Shown piece after piece: positions 24,739 to 34,220 of a DNA stretch of 46,306 bases. The number at the start of each line of letters is the position of its first letter. Position 1 is the first letter of the stretch. The notes under the pieces are model-generated. The model searched no databases and was not told the DNA's origin. It saw only the letters and a program-made list of their open reading frames with translations. The stretch is taken from positions 1 through 46,306 of the forward strand of contig JADZFN010000018.1 of the NCBI GenBank assembly GCA_020849895.1, written 5' to 3'. This DNA comes from Verrucomicrobiia bacterium. Its GTDB lineage: Bacteria; Verrucomicrobiota; Verrucomicrobiia; JABWAM01. The translations under genes and the position numbers were made by a program.

Positions 24739-26514
24739 TCAGGGTTGGGGTTTGGCCGTCTGGAGGCGAAGGTCGCGGAGCTGGCGGGGTTCGACTTCGC
24801 CGGGAGAGTCCGTCATCAGGTCCTGCGCCTTGGCGTTCTTCGGGAAGGCGATGACTTCCCGGATGCTTTCCGCGCCGCAGAGGATGGCGCAGAGGCGGTC
24901 GAAGCCGAGGGCGATCCCGCCGTGGGGCGGCGCGCCGAAGCCGAGCGCCCTGATGAGATAGCCGAAACGCGAGTCGGAGAGGTCCTTCGGAATTTTGAGC
25001 ACGTCCTCGAAGATCATGCGCTGGACCTCGGGCTGATGGATGCGGATCGAGCCGCCGCCGAGCTCGACGCCGTTGAGGACGAGGTCGTAATGCTGTCCGC
25101 GGACCTTCGTGGGATCCGTTTTGAGCAGGGGCACGTCCTCGGCGACAGGCGCGGTGAAGGGGTGGTGCGTGCTCACATGCCGTTGCGACGCGGCGTCGAA
25201 GGTCATCAGCGGAAAGTCCACGACCCAGAGGAAATCCCAGACGTCCTTGGGGAGCGACAGTTTGCCAAGCTTCTGAAGCGTCTCGGCGAGCGCCGCGCGC
25301 AGTTTGCCGAGTGTTTCGCATGCGGAAAGCCATGAGTCGGCGGCGAAGAGGATGAGGTCGCCTTCCTCGATCTGGAGGCGCTCGGCGAGCGCCGCCTTCT
25401 CCGCGTCGTTGAAGAACTTCACGATGGGCGATTTCCAGGTTCCGCCTTCGGCCTTGATCCAGGCGAGCCCCTTGGCGCCCGCGGCTTTCGCCTGCTCGGT
25501 CAAAGCGTCCATCTGGCTCTGGGTCGCGTCGGCGAAGCCTTTGACGTTGATGGCCTTGACGACGCCTCCGGTGGCCACGACCCCGGCGAACACCTTGAAG
25601 GCGCTCGCGCGGAAGGTTTCGGTCAGGTCCGTCAAGCGCATCCCGTAACGACGGTCCGGCTTGTCCGTGCCGAACGCGTCCATCGCCTCGCGGAAGGAGA
25701 GGCGCGGGAAGGGGGCGGAGAGGTCCGCGCCGAGCGCGGTTTTCCAGACGCGTTGCATCAACTCCTCGATGAGGCGGTAGAGGTCCTCGCGCTCGATAAA
25801 CGACATCTCGAGGTCCACCTGTGTGAACTCCGGCTGGCGGTCGGCGCGGAGGTCTTCGTCGCGGAAGCATCGCGCCATCTGGTAATAGCGTTCGATCCCC
25901 GCGACCATCAGGAGCTGCTTGAATTGCTGCGGCGATTGGGGGAGCGCATAGAATCTCCCAGGATGAACGCGCGACGGCACGAGGTATTCGCGCGCGCCCT
26001 CGGGCGTGCTCTTGAAGAGCATCGGGGTTTCCACCTCGACGAATCCTTCGCCGTCGAGATGCGCGCGCACGGCGGAGGTTGCGGCGTGGCGCAGACGGAG
26101 GTTTTTCGTCATGGCCGGACGGCGCAGGTCGAGGTAGCGATACTGGAGGCGCAGGTCCTCATTGACGTTCTCCTCGTCGAGCGGCCAGGGAGGCGTCTCG
26201 CTGCGATTCAGGACGTCGAGCGCCGAGGCGTGCACCTCGATCTCGCCGGTCGCGAGCTTCGGGTTCGCCGTGCCGGGAGGGCGCGGCGCCACCCTGCCCC
26301 GGATGCGGACGACGTCCTCCGAACGCAGGGCGTGCGCGCCGGGGAGCTCTTTCGGATCGAAGACGACCTGGGTGAGCCCCTCGCGGTCGCGGAGGTCCAC
26401 GAAGACGAGGCCGCCGTGGTCGCGGCGGGAGGCGACCCAGCCGGAAAGCGTGACGTCGCCGTCCGCGTGGGTTCGGCGGAGTTCGGCGCAATGATGGGTG
26501 CGATAAAAGGACAT
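24739..26514 (-). CDS. aspS: Aspartyl-tRNA synthetase (bacterial type)
   Basis: This 591-aa class II synthetase attaches aspartate to tRNA-Asp. It has the OB-fold anticodon domain (LSGWVASRRDHGGLVFVDLR), QSPQQFKQLLMVAGIERYYQ and ARCFRDEDLRADRQPEFTQV (motif 2), a GAD insertion domain in the middle (about residues 290-420), and motif 3 near the end (PHGGIALGFDRL). Length and GAD domain mark the bacterial form. It lies 42 bases from the upstream flavin oxidoreductase gene, and 109 bases separate it from folD, all on the minus strand. Confidence 0.96.
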   Translation of the reverse strand: MSFYRTHHCAELRRTHADGDVTLSGWVASRRDHGGLVFVDLRDREGLTQVVFDPKELPGAHALRSEDVVRIRGRVAPRPPGTANPKLATGEIEVHASALDVLNRSETPPWPLDEENVNEDLRLQYRYLDLRRPAMTKNLRLRHAATSAVRAHLDGEGFVEVETPMLFKSTPEGAREYLVPSRVHPGRFYALPQSPQQFKQLLMVAGIERYYQMARCFRDEDLRADRQPEFTQVDLEMSFIEREDLYRLIEELMQRVWKTALGADLSAPFPRLSFREAMDAFGTDKPDRRYGMRLTDLTETFRASAFKVFAGVVATGGVVKAINVKGFADATQSQMDALTEQAKAAGAKGLAWIKAEGGTWKSPIVKFFNDAEKAALAERLQIEEGDLILFAADSWLSACETLGKLRAALAETLQKLGKLSLPKDVWDFLWVVDFPLMTFDAASQRHVSTHHPFTAPVAEDVPLLKTDPTKVRGQHYDLVLNGVELGGGSIRIHQPEVQRMIFEDVLKIPKDLSDSRFGYLIRALGFGAPPHGGIALGFDRLCAILCGAESIREVIAFPKNAKAQDLMTDSPGEVEPRQLRDLRLQTAKPQP

Positions 26515-26623
26515 GGAGGCAGGGGAAAGAACCGAGAAGCTAGGAGCTGGGAGGCGTTAAAGAAAGAGGGAATCCGCGTGGGCGACGCGGCGCCGCCGGG
26601 GAGACGGTCCTGCGGAAGGGGAA

Positions 26624-27517
26624 TTAGCGGGGGTCGGCCTGGAGCTTCGCGGCCTTCAGAGTGTTCGCCATGAGCATGGCGATCGTCATCGGGCCGACGC
26701 CGCCGGGCACGGGCGTGATCGCACCGGCCTTGTGGGACACGGTGGCGAAGTCCACGTCGCCCTCGATCCGATAGCCTGCCTTCTTCGCGGTGTCGGGAAC
26801 GCGTGTGATCCCGACATCCACCACGGTGGCGCCCTCCCGCACCATGTCGGCGGTGACGAAGCGGTTTTTTCCGATCGCGGCGATGACGATGTCCCCTTCG
26901 CGCGCGACGGCGGGAAGGTCGCTCGTGCGGGAATGGGCGAGAGTGACGGTGGCGTCGGCCTCTTTCCCCTTGGCGCTGAGGAGGAGCGCAAGAGGTTTGC
27001 CCACGATGCGACTGCGCCCGAGGATGACGACGCGGCGGCCCGCGAGCGGGATGCCGCTTCGCAGGAGGATCTGGTGGACGCCTGCAGGAGTGCAGGCGAC
27101 GAATCCGGTCGGATCGCCGACAACGAGCTTTCCGAGGTTCATCGGGTGAAAGCCGTCCACGTCTTTTTCGGGAGAGATCGTCTCGAAGACGGCGTCCTCG
27201 CGGAGGCCGTCCGGCAGCGGGGATTGGACGAGGATCCCGTGGACGTTTTTCTGCGCGTTGAGGCTGGCGACGAGGTCGAGCGCCTGGGCTTCGCTTGCGG
27301 CAGCGGGAAGGACGAAGGTCTGGCCGAGGATGCCGAGGCGCTCGCACATCTTCGCCTTGGCGCCGACGTAGACCCTCGAGGCGGGATCTTCCCCGACGCG
27401 GACGAAGGCGAGGCCGGGGGCGAACCCATGCTTCGTCCTGAATTCGGCGACGCCCTGGCGAGTTTCCTGGAGGACCTGTTCGGAGATGGCTTTTCCGTCG
27501 AGAATTTTCGCGCTCAT
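26624..27517 (-). CDS. folD: Methylenetetrahydrofolate dehydrogenase/cyclohydrolase
   Basis: FolD interconverts methylene-, methenyl- and formyl-tetrahydrofolate using NADP in the cytosol. The 297-aa length is typical. Visible are VGEDPASRVYVGAKAKMCE with the catalytic Lys in the KAKMCE stretch, GILVQSPLPDGL, PEKDVDGFHPMNLGKL, the Rossmann GRSRIVGKPLALLL and ITPVPGGVGPMTIAML near the C-terminus. The ATG at 27517 gives the usual N-terminus MSAKILDGKAISEQV. The longer frame upstream is antisense to the pseudouridine synthase region and was not used. Confidence 0.95.
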   Translation of the reverse strand: MSAKILDGKAISEQVLQETRQGVAEFRTKHGFAPGLAFVRVGEDPASRVYVGAKAKMCERLGILGQTFVLPAAASEAQALDLVASLNAQKNVHGILVQSPLPDGLREDAVFETISPEKDVDGFHPMNLGKLVVGDPTGFVACTPAGVHQILLRSGIPLAGRRVVILGRSRIVGKPLALLLSAKGKEADATVTLAHSRTSDLPAVAREGDIVIAAIGKNRFVTADMVREGATVVDVGITRVPDTAKKAGYRIEGDVDFATVSHKAGAITPVPGGVGPMTIAMLMANTLKAAKLQADPR

Positions 27518-27573
27518 GGAGAGAAGCGTATCACAGGAAAGAAGGAGGGATCGAGGAGGGGAGTCCGGCGACG

Positions 27574-28575
27574 TCAGCCGCCCGGGCGCGGCGCGCGTCG
27601 GAAATTTCCACGAGTACGTCTCTGCGGATGCGCGCGCGGATTTCGACGGGGACGCGCGGCCGGAGGCGTCGGCCGATGCGTCCACCGGGCGCCACGCCTC
27701 CCGCGGAGGTTCGGGCGCGGAGGGCGACGGGGGAAGGCGCGGCGGGGATTGGGAGGGCGGAGGGGCGGACGCAGAAGGAGTTCCGGAGCTTCTGCGCGCG
27801 CGGGACGAGGCGGGGGATGGGTGAGGAGGGCGACCTCTCCGGAGGTGAGCCAGCGCCAGGAGCCCGGCTTCAGCGCCCCGAGCTTCAGGCCGCCGATGGC
27901 GACGCGAACGAGCCGAAGCACCTCGTGCTGCAAAACGCCGAACAGGCGGCGGATCTCGCGGTTCCGGCCTTCGCGCAGCCGGACGGAAAGGATCGCGCGG
28001 TTTCCTTTCGCGGCGAGAACCCGCGCGGATTCGAGACGGAGCGTTTCGCCGCGCGATTCCACGCCTCGCAGGGCGCACGCAAGGGTCCCTTTGTTCGGGA
28101 CGCCGCGCACCTCGACCTCGTATTCCTTGCGCGTCCCGTGGCGCGGATGGGTGACCGTCTGGATCCAGTTTCCGTCGTCGCTGAGGAGGAGCATCCCTTC
28201 GGAGTCCACATCGAGCCGTCCGGCGTGCGCGAGCGCGTGAAGGTCGGCGGGGAGGAGGTCGTAGACCGTCCTGCGCGAATGCGGATCCCGCCGCGTACAG
28301 GCGTAGCCGGCGGGCTTGTTGACGAGGGCGTAGCGGCGTTTCCCGAGGAGGACGGGCGCGCCGTCGCACTCCACGCGGTCGGCGGCGGGGTCCACGCACG
28401 TGGCAAGATCGCGCACGATCGCGCCGTTGAGGGTCACGCGCCCTTCGGCGACGAGGCGCTCGGCGCCGCGGCGGGAGGCGAGTCCCGCCGCGGCGAGGAA
28501 GGCGTTGATCCGTGCCGCGCGGGGGTTTGGGCTTGCCTCGGGGGCGCCGGCGGCGGCTATGCTTCCCGCCTTTCC

Positions 28576-28587
<12 letters not shown>
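27574..28587 (-). CDS. RsuA/RluB-type rRNA pseudouridine synthase
   Basis: This 337-aa protein has an N-terminal S4 RNA-binding domain (ARINAFLAAAGLASRRGAER) and a pseudouridine synthase core: YALVNKPAGYACTRRDPHS, HAGRLDVDSEGMLLLSDDG with the catalytic Asp in GRLDVDSEG, THPRHGTRKEYEVEV and REGRNREIRRLFG. It isomerises specific uridines in rRNA. From about residue 255 the protein ends in a long Pro/Arg-rich tail with no visible domain, likely disordered RNA-binding sequence. The chosen ATG overlaps the divergent Dabb gene by 12 bases, so the true start may be slightly downstream. Confidence 0.88.
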
Positions 28588-29278
<691 letters not shown>

Positions 29279-29364
29279 GCGTTCCAAGGCCCGGTTTTTT
29301 CATTCCCCTTGACCGCGGCGGGGCCGCCGGCCAGAAGGAGGAGCCCCCTTTCTTCGAGACCGAC

Positions 29365-29940
29365 ATGAAGGCCGTTCGGAAAAAGCAAACGCCGCGCCTC
29401 GAAGAGGCTTCCGCCGGTTTGCTCGTGGTGGACCTGCAAGAGCGGTTCGCGCCCGTCATCCACGACTGGACGACGCTCCTCGAGCGCGTGGGATGGCTCA
29501 TCCGTTTCTTCCGCCTCCTCAAGGCGCCCATCGGAATGACCGAACAATATCCCCGGGGGCTTGGGACGACCGTGCCCGAGGTGCGCGAGGCGCTCGCGGG
29601 GGAAGCGGCGTGGACGCTGGCCAAGACGCGCTTCTCTTCTGCGGGGACGCCCGAACTCCTCCGGCCGTTTCGGGACGCGCGCCGCCGGCAGTGGATGATC
29701 TGCGGAATCGAAACGCACGTCTGCATCCAGCAGACCGCCTTCGATTTGCTCGATGAGGGGTTCGAGGTTTTCCTCGCCGCCGACGCGGTCGGTTCGCGCC
29801 GTGTCGAGGATCGCGACGCCGCCCTCGCCCGCATGGCGCGCGCCGGCGTCGTCGTTTCCACGAGCGAAGCCCTCGTCTTCGAACTCCTCCGCGACGCCGC
29901 GCATCCCCTTTTCAAGCAGGCGTCCGCCCTCGTGAAATAG
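29365..29940 (+). CDS. Isochorismatase-family cysteine hydrolase
   Basis: This 191-aa hydrolase has the family's catalytic set: Asp in LLVVDLQERFAP, Lys in LAKTRFSSAG, and the nucleophile Cys in GIETHVCIQQTAFDLLDEG. The family includes nicotinamidases and isochorismatases. The short length and VCIQQTA motif fit a YcaC/nicotinamidase-like member, but the substrate cannot be assigned. It begins 86 bases after glnB and precedes a glycosyltransferase by 50 bases. Confidence 0.85.
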   Translation: MKAVRKKQTPRLEEASAGLLVVDLQERFAPVIHDWTTLLERVGWLIRFFRLLKAPIGMTEQYPRGLGTTVPEVREALAGEAAWTLAKTRFSSAGTPELLRPFRDARRRQWMICGIETHVCIQQTAFDLLDEGFEVFLAADAVGSRRVEDRDAALARMARAGVVVSTSEALVFELLRDAAHPLFKQASALVK

Positions 29941-29990
29941 GGTTTGGCGTGACCGCCGATTTTCCCGGGCGCTCCGGATTCCGCGAAGGC

Positions 29991-31094
29991 ATGAACATCC
30001 TCCACACCGAGTGCGGATTGAACTGGGGCGGGCAGGAGTACCGGACCCTGCTCGAAGTCGAGTGGTTGAACCGAAACGGCCATCGCGCGTGGGTCGCGTG
30101 CGATCCGAGGAGCGAACTGTTCCGCCGCGGGCGCCTCCAGGGCGCGGCGGTCCTGCCCGTCTCGATGCGGAACAACGCCGATCTCGCCGGCCTCGGTGTG
30201 CTGTGGCGGCACTGCCGCCGCGAGAAGGCGGACGTGATCCACACCCATGGCCCGAAGGATTCCTGGATGGCCTGGCCGCTCCATCTCGCCGGCTGGCCCG
30301 TGGTGCGCTCCCGCCACATCACCGTGCCGATCAAGCCGGGCTTCGCCCACGGGTTCATCTACCGCCGCGGCTGCCGCCGCGTGATCGCCACGGCCGCCTG
30401 CATCCGCGACACGCTTGTGGGGGTGAACGGGCTCGATCCTGCGCGAGTGGACATCGTGGGCGAAGGGGTGGACCTTGAGGAATACTCGCCGTCGGCAAGC
30501 GGCGCCGCGTTCCGCGCGGAGTTCGGGATTCCCGTCGCCGCGCCGCTGGCCGGGATCATCGCGATGATGCGGGGGGACAAGGGTCACCGCTACTTTCTCG
30601 ATGCGGCGTTCGAGGTCTTGCAGTCGCATCCGCACGCCCGGTTCGTTCTCGTTGGCGAAGGGATCGGGGGGCGCCGCGTCGAACGCGAATGTCGCGCGCG
30701 GATCGCCGCGGCCGGCGAGGAGAAACGGATCCTCATGACGGGCTATCGCGACGACGTGCCGCGCGTGATGGCGGCGCTCGACGCGGTGGTTGTGGCGTCC
30801 GTCGAGGTCGAAGCCCAGTCCCGGATCGTTCCGCAGGCGTTCGCGACGCGGCGCGCGGTGGTCGCCACGCGCGTGGGCGGCATCCCCGAGCTGGTCGAGG
30901 ACGGCGTGAATGGCCTGCTCGTGCCGCCCGCCGACGGCGCGGCGATCGCAGCCGCACTGATGCGGCTCTTCGACGACGCGCCGTTGCGCGCGCGTCTCGC
31001 CGCGGCGGGGCGCGCGACCGCCGAAGCCCGTCTCTCGATGGAACGCATGATGGAGGCGACGCTCGCGGTCTATCGCCGGGCGATGCGGGGCTGA
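29991..31094 (+). CDS. Family 4 glycosyltransferase
   Basis: A 367-aa GT-B fold enzyme that probably adds a sugar to an envelope polysaccharide or lipid. It has the N-terminal LHTECGLNWGGQEYRTLLEV loop, DVIHTHGPKDSWMAWPL, DIVGEGVDLEEYSPSA (donor-binding turn), GIIAMMRGDKGHRYFLDAAF, and the C-terminal E-x7-E type region VVVASVEVEAQSRIVPQAFA. VATRVGGIPELVEDGVNGLL closes the nucleotide-sugar site. The ATG at 29991 starts right before the first strand; a GTG at 29949 adds 14 residues. No other polysaccharide genes are beside it. Confidence 0.88.
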   Translation: MNILHTECGLNWGGQEYRTLLEVEWLNRNGHRAWVACDPRSELFRRGRLQGAAVLPVSMRNNADLAGLGVLWRHCRREKADVIHTHGPKDSWMAWPLHLAGWPVVRSRHITVPIKPGFAHGFIYRRGCRRVIATAACIRDTLVGVNGLDPARVDIVGEGVDLEEYSPSASGAAFRAEFGIPVAAPLAGIIAMMRGDKGHRYFLDAAFEVLQSHPHARFVLVGEGIGGRRVERECRARIAAAGEEKRILMTGYRDDVPRVMAALDAVVVASVEVEAQSRIVPQAFATRRAVVATRVGGIPELVEDGVNGLLVPPADGAAIAAALMRLFDDAPLRARLAAAGRATAEARLSMERMMEATLAVYRRAMRG

Positions 31095-31121
31095 AGGCCG
31101 AATCTTGTCTCTCTCGCGAGG

Positions 31122-34100
31122 ATGGTTTACGCAGGGCCGATGCCCCCGCGGCTTCTCACGGCGCCGACGTTTCCTCAGCTCGAACACCGGCTGTTGGGGG
31201 ACCTCGCGGAAGCCGTCGCGCGGGACGCCTTCGCGCCGAAGTGGACGATCGTTCCGAACGCCACCCTCGCGAACCACCTGCGCGGACGGTTCGCGTCGTT
31301 GTCGTCGCGCACGCTGGGCGGCGTGCGGGTCGCGAACCTGCCTCTCTTTGCCGCGCGCCTGGCGGAGGCGCTGCTCGACGAGGTGCCCGTCCGCTGGCGG
31401 ACGCTCCATGAGCTTGTCCTCGAGGAACGGGTGGCGAAGCTCGAGCGCGATTCTCCGCTTGCTCCGTTGCGCAGGATCCTCCGGGGCGCGAGCCTGCTCC
31501 GCGACACCTTCGCCGACCTCGCGCATGGAGGCTTCGGTCTCGAAGACCTCGGCAAGGTGCGCGATCTGGCGCAGGACTCCGGGTTCGAGGAGCGGGAGCG
31601 CGCTGTGCTGCGGCTCTTCGCCGATTTCGCGGAGGACCTCGGGAAGCGCGGGATCGCGTGGAGCCCGATGACGCTCCAGAAGCTGCAGGCGAAGATCGAG
31701 GAGGCGTCCGAGGGAGAGGTCGCGGCGGCGCTCGGCGCGCAGGCGGGACAGGAGGCGACGGTCTTTGTCCACGGCTTTTACGAGTGGCTCGACGTGAACC
31801 TCGGCTGGCTTGCCGCTCTCGCCGCCAAGACGCCGGTGCGGATCTATTATCCCTGGCGCCGCGAAGTGAAAGGCCCGCATCCCGCCTACGCGTTTGCCGC
31901 CGACATCGTCGAGGAACTCGAACGCCGTTTTGCGTTTCTCGAAACGGAAAAAATCGAAGACGCGCCGGGCGCGGCGGCGAAGTTTTTCCTCGACACCTTT
32001 CCCGAGGGGAAAATCGCGGCGCCGCCGGAGTTTTTCACGTGGCAGCGCGCGGCCGGTCCGCGCGCGGAAGCGATTTCTGCGGCGGTTCGTGTCCGGTCCT
32101 GGATCGAGGAGGGCCTTCCCCCTGAGGAAATCCTCGTCACCGCCCCCGTCGCGGAAGGGTATGGCGATGTCCTCCGCACGGTCTTCGGCGAGTTCGGCAT
32201 TCCGCTGCGAGTGACGGACCTTCCGGCGGGCGTCGAACCCTTGGACGAAGCCCTGCGGCATCTCGCGCGCCTCTGGGAGGAGAAGGCGCCGGCGGAACGG
32301 GTCCTGGCGCTCCTGCGCGCCGGGCGGCGACCGCCCGCCGCGCAAGGGGTGGACGTGGACGTTTTCGAGAAGAAGGTGCGCGCGCTCGGAATCTGGGGGG
32401 GCGCCGCGTGGCGCGCCTTCGCCGAGCGGTCGGGAGAGGGGGCGCCGTCGCCGGCGGAGCGGCGGCTCCTCGAGGCGATCCTTGGCTTCGCCGAAGATTC
32501 GCGCGCGCCGTCGGCGGAGCTTTCCGCCGGAGAGGCTCGCGACGTTTTCGCAAGGATGGCGAAAGACTGGCTCGCCGACCGCGCGGCCCTCGAAGGGCTT
32601 CTTGCCGATACGACCGCGGCGGCGGAAGGCGCGAAAGGCCTCCGTCTCGAGCTCCGCGAGTGGGCGACGCTCCTCGCCGGCGAGGCGGCGGAGAAAACCT
32701 TGCGCGATCCGCCTTCACGAAGCGCGCTCTTCGCCCCCGTGATGCGGGCGCGCGGCATCACGGCGCGGGGCGTGGTTTTCCTCGGCCTCGCCGCGGGCGC
32801 GATGCCGCGGCGGGTGGAGGACCACCCGTTCCTTTCGGACGCGGCCTGGCGGCGGATTGCGCGCGCCGCAGAACAGATCGGGCATCGGCTGCCGATCAAG
32901 GCGCGTGTGCCGGACGAAATGCTCCTGCTCTTTCATCTCGTGAACACCTCCGCGGAACGCGTCCACTGGGTCGTCCCCGAGACCGACGCGACGGGGCGCG
33001 CCGTGGCGCCGACGCCCTGGGTGCCGCGTTATCTCCACTCCTGGAAAAACCGCGAACCCGCGCTTTTCAAGGAGCGCATCCCGCCCTCGGCCCGGCTTCA
33101 GGCGGATCATCTCGCGAAGCTCGACGCCGAAAAGGGCGGCTGGCTGCCGCCCGCATTCGCCCTTTATCTGGATCCCGACCTCGCCGAAAAATTGCGCGGA
33201 GATGGAGAAGATCGCCGTCTGGCGGCCGCCATGGCGTGGCGGGGGATCGCCCGCAACCGGAGCGGAGGCCTCGACGAACCTTTCTCGGGCGATCGTCTCC
33301 ACGTCACGAATCTCGGGCGGCTCGCGGAATGCCCCTTCCGTTTTCTCTGCGAGAAGCTCGAGGGTTTGACGCCGATCGAGCCCCTCGCGGCGGCGTCCGC
33401 GCTCGACCCTCTTCGGCGCGGCACATGGATCCACCTCCTCCTCGAAGCGTTCCTCCGGCCGCATCTCGGAACGAAAAAACTTTCCGAGATCGCGGCGGAG
33501 TTTCTGGAGCGCGACGACGCGTTCCTCCTCCGTGAGGCAGCCGCCGTCGCCCAGGGCAATTCGGAGCTGGGGTTCGCTTACGGCCTCCTTCCGCCGGTCT
33601 TTCGCGACGGCGAGGCGCGGGCCGTCGTCGAGAAGGCGCGGCGTTATTTTCGTTGGGCGTCCACGCGGGACGGCGTGCCGCAGGCGATCGAGTTCGAAGT
33701 GGAGAAAGAATGGCCGGGCCGCGGGGGCCTCCGGATCGTCGGGAAAATAGATCAAATCGAACAAGAGCCCGGCGGCGAAGCGATCGTGGATTTCAAGAGC
33801 GGAAAACTTCCCGAGCGCGGTTCCTACGCCACCGCGCTCCGCCTCGGATGGAATGTCCAAGCCTCGCTCTATCCGTGGTTGCGCGGCGGCGCTCCGTCGG
33901 AGTTTCGCTACGTCTATCTCGGCGAGGACGAGGTGAAGCTTGGCGAAGCGGGGGGCGCCCCGTCCGCCGAGACGCTTCTCGCCGAGCTGAAATCGTTCCT
34001 CGATGAGGGGTTTTATCCTCCCACCTCGATCGAAACTGTCGCTGCGCTCGCGCAGCTTCCCGAGAAGGACGTTCCCGGCTGCGCCTTCTGCAAGCTGGCA

Positions 34101-34220
34101 TCCGTCTGCCGCAAGTTCGAGGCGGAACACGCGGCGCGCCATGCGGCGCTCCTCGACCGGGATGCGCCCCGGCGCGCCGCGGCGATCCGCAGGCTCGCGG
34201 CGGGAGAAAGGGCGCGATGA
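31122..34220 (+). CDS. AddB-like PD-(D/E)XK nuclease subunit
   Basis: This 1032-aa protein is followed by, and overlaps, an AddA-like helicase. The middle looks like an inactivated helicase scaffold (for example GVVFLGLAAGAMPRRVEDHP). The C-terminal part is a RecB-type nuclease with RRGTWIHLLLEAFL, EAIVDFKSGKLP (catalytic Asp and Lys) and FRYVYLGEDEV. Four cysteines form an AddB-type Fe-S set: one in RLAECPFRFLCEKLEG and three in DVPGCAFCKLASVC. Together with AddA it would process DNA ends for recombination. The start may be the Met at 31140. A YhgA-like or other PD-(D/E)XK helicase partner is a less likely alternative. Confidence 0.8.
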   Translation: MVYAGPMPPRLLTAPTFPQLEHRLLGDLAEAVARDAFAPKWTIVPNATLANHLRGRFASLSSRTLGGVRVANLPLFAARLAEALLDEVPVRWRTLHELVLEERVAKLERDSPLAPLRRILRGASLLRDTFADLAHGGFGLEDLGKVRDLAQDSGFEERERAVLRLFADFAEDLGKRGIAWSPMTLQKLQAKIEEASEGEVAAALGAQAGQEATVFVHGFYEWLDVNLGWLAALAAKTPVRIYYPWRREVKGPHPAYAFAADIVEELERRFAFLETEKIEDAPGAAAKFFLDTFPEGKIAAPPEFFTWQRAAGPRAEAISAAVRVRSWIEEGLPPEEILVTAPVAEGYGDVLRTVFGEFGIPLRVTDLPAGVEPLDEALRHLARLWEEKAPAERVLALLRAGRRPPAAQGVDVDVFEKKVRALGIWGGAAWRAFAERSGEGAPSPAERRLLEAILGFAEDSRAPSAELSAGEARDVFARMAKDWLADRAALEGLLADTTAAAEGAKGLRLELREWATLLAGEAAEKTLRDPPSRSALFAPVMRARGITARGVVFLGLAAGAMPRRVEDHPFLSDAAWRRIARAAEQIGHRLPIKARVPDEMLLLFHLVNTSAERVHWVVPETDATGRAVAPTPWVPRYLHSWKNREPALFKERIPPSARLQADHLAKLDAEKGGWLPPAFALYLDPDLAEKLRGDGEDRRLAAAMAWRGIARNRSGGLDEPFSGDRLHVTNLGRLAECPFRFLCEKLEGLTPIEPLAAASALDPLRRGTWIHLLLEAFLRPHLGTKKLSEIAAEFLERDDAFLLREAAAVAQGNSELGFAYGLLPPVFRDGEARAVVEKARRYFRWASTRDGVPQAIEFEVEKEWPGRGGLRIVGKIDQIEQEPGGEAIVDFKSGKLPERGSYATALRLGWNVQASLYPWLRGGAPSEFRYVYLGEDEVKLGEAGGAPSAETLLAELKSFLDEGFYPPTSIETVAALAQLPEKDVPGCAFCKLASVCRKFEAEHAARHAALLDRDAPRRAAAIRRLAAGERAR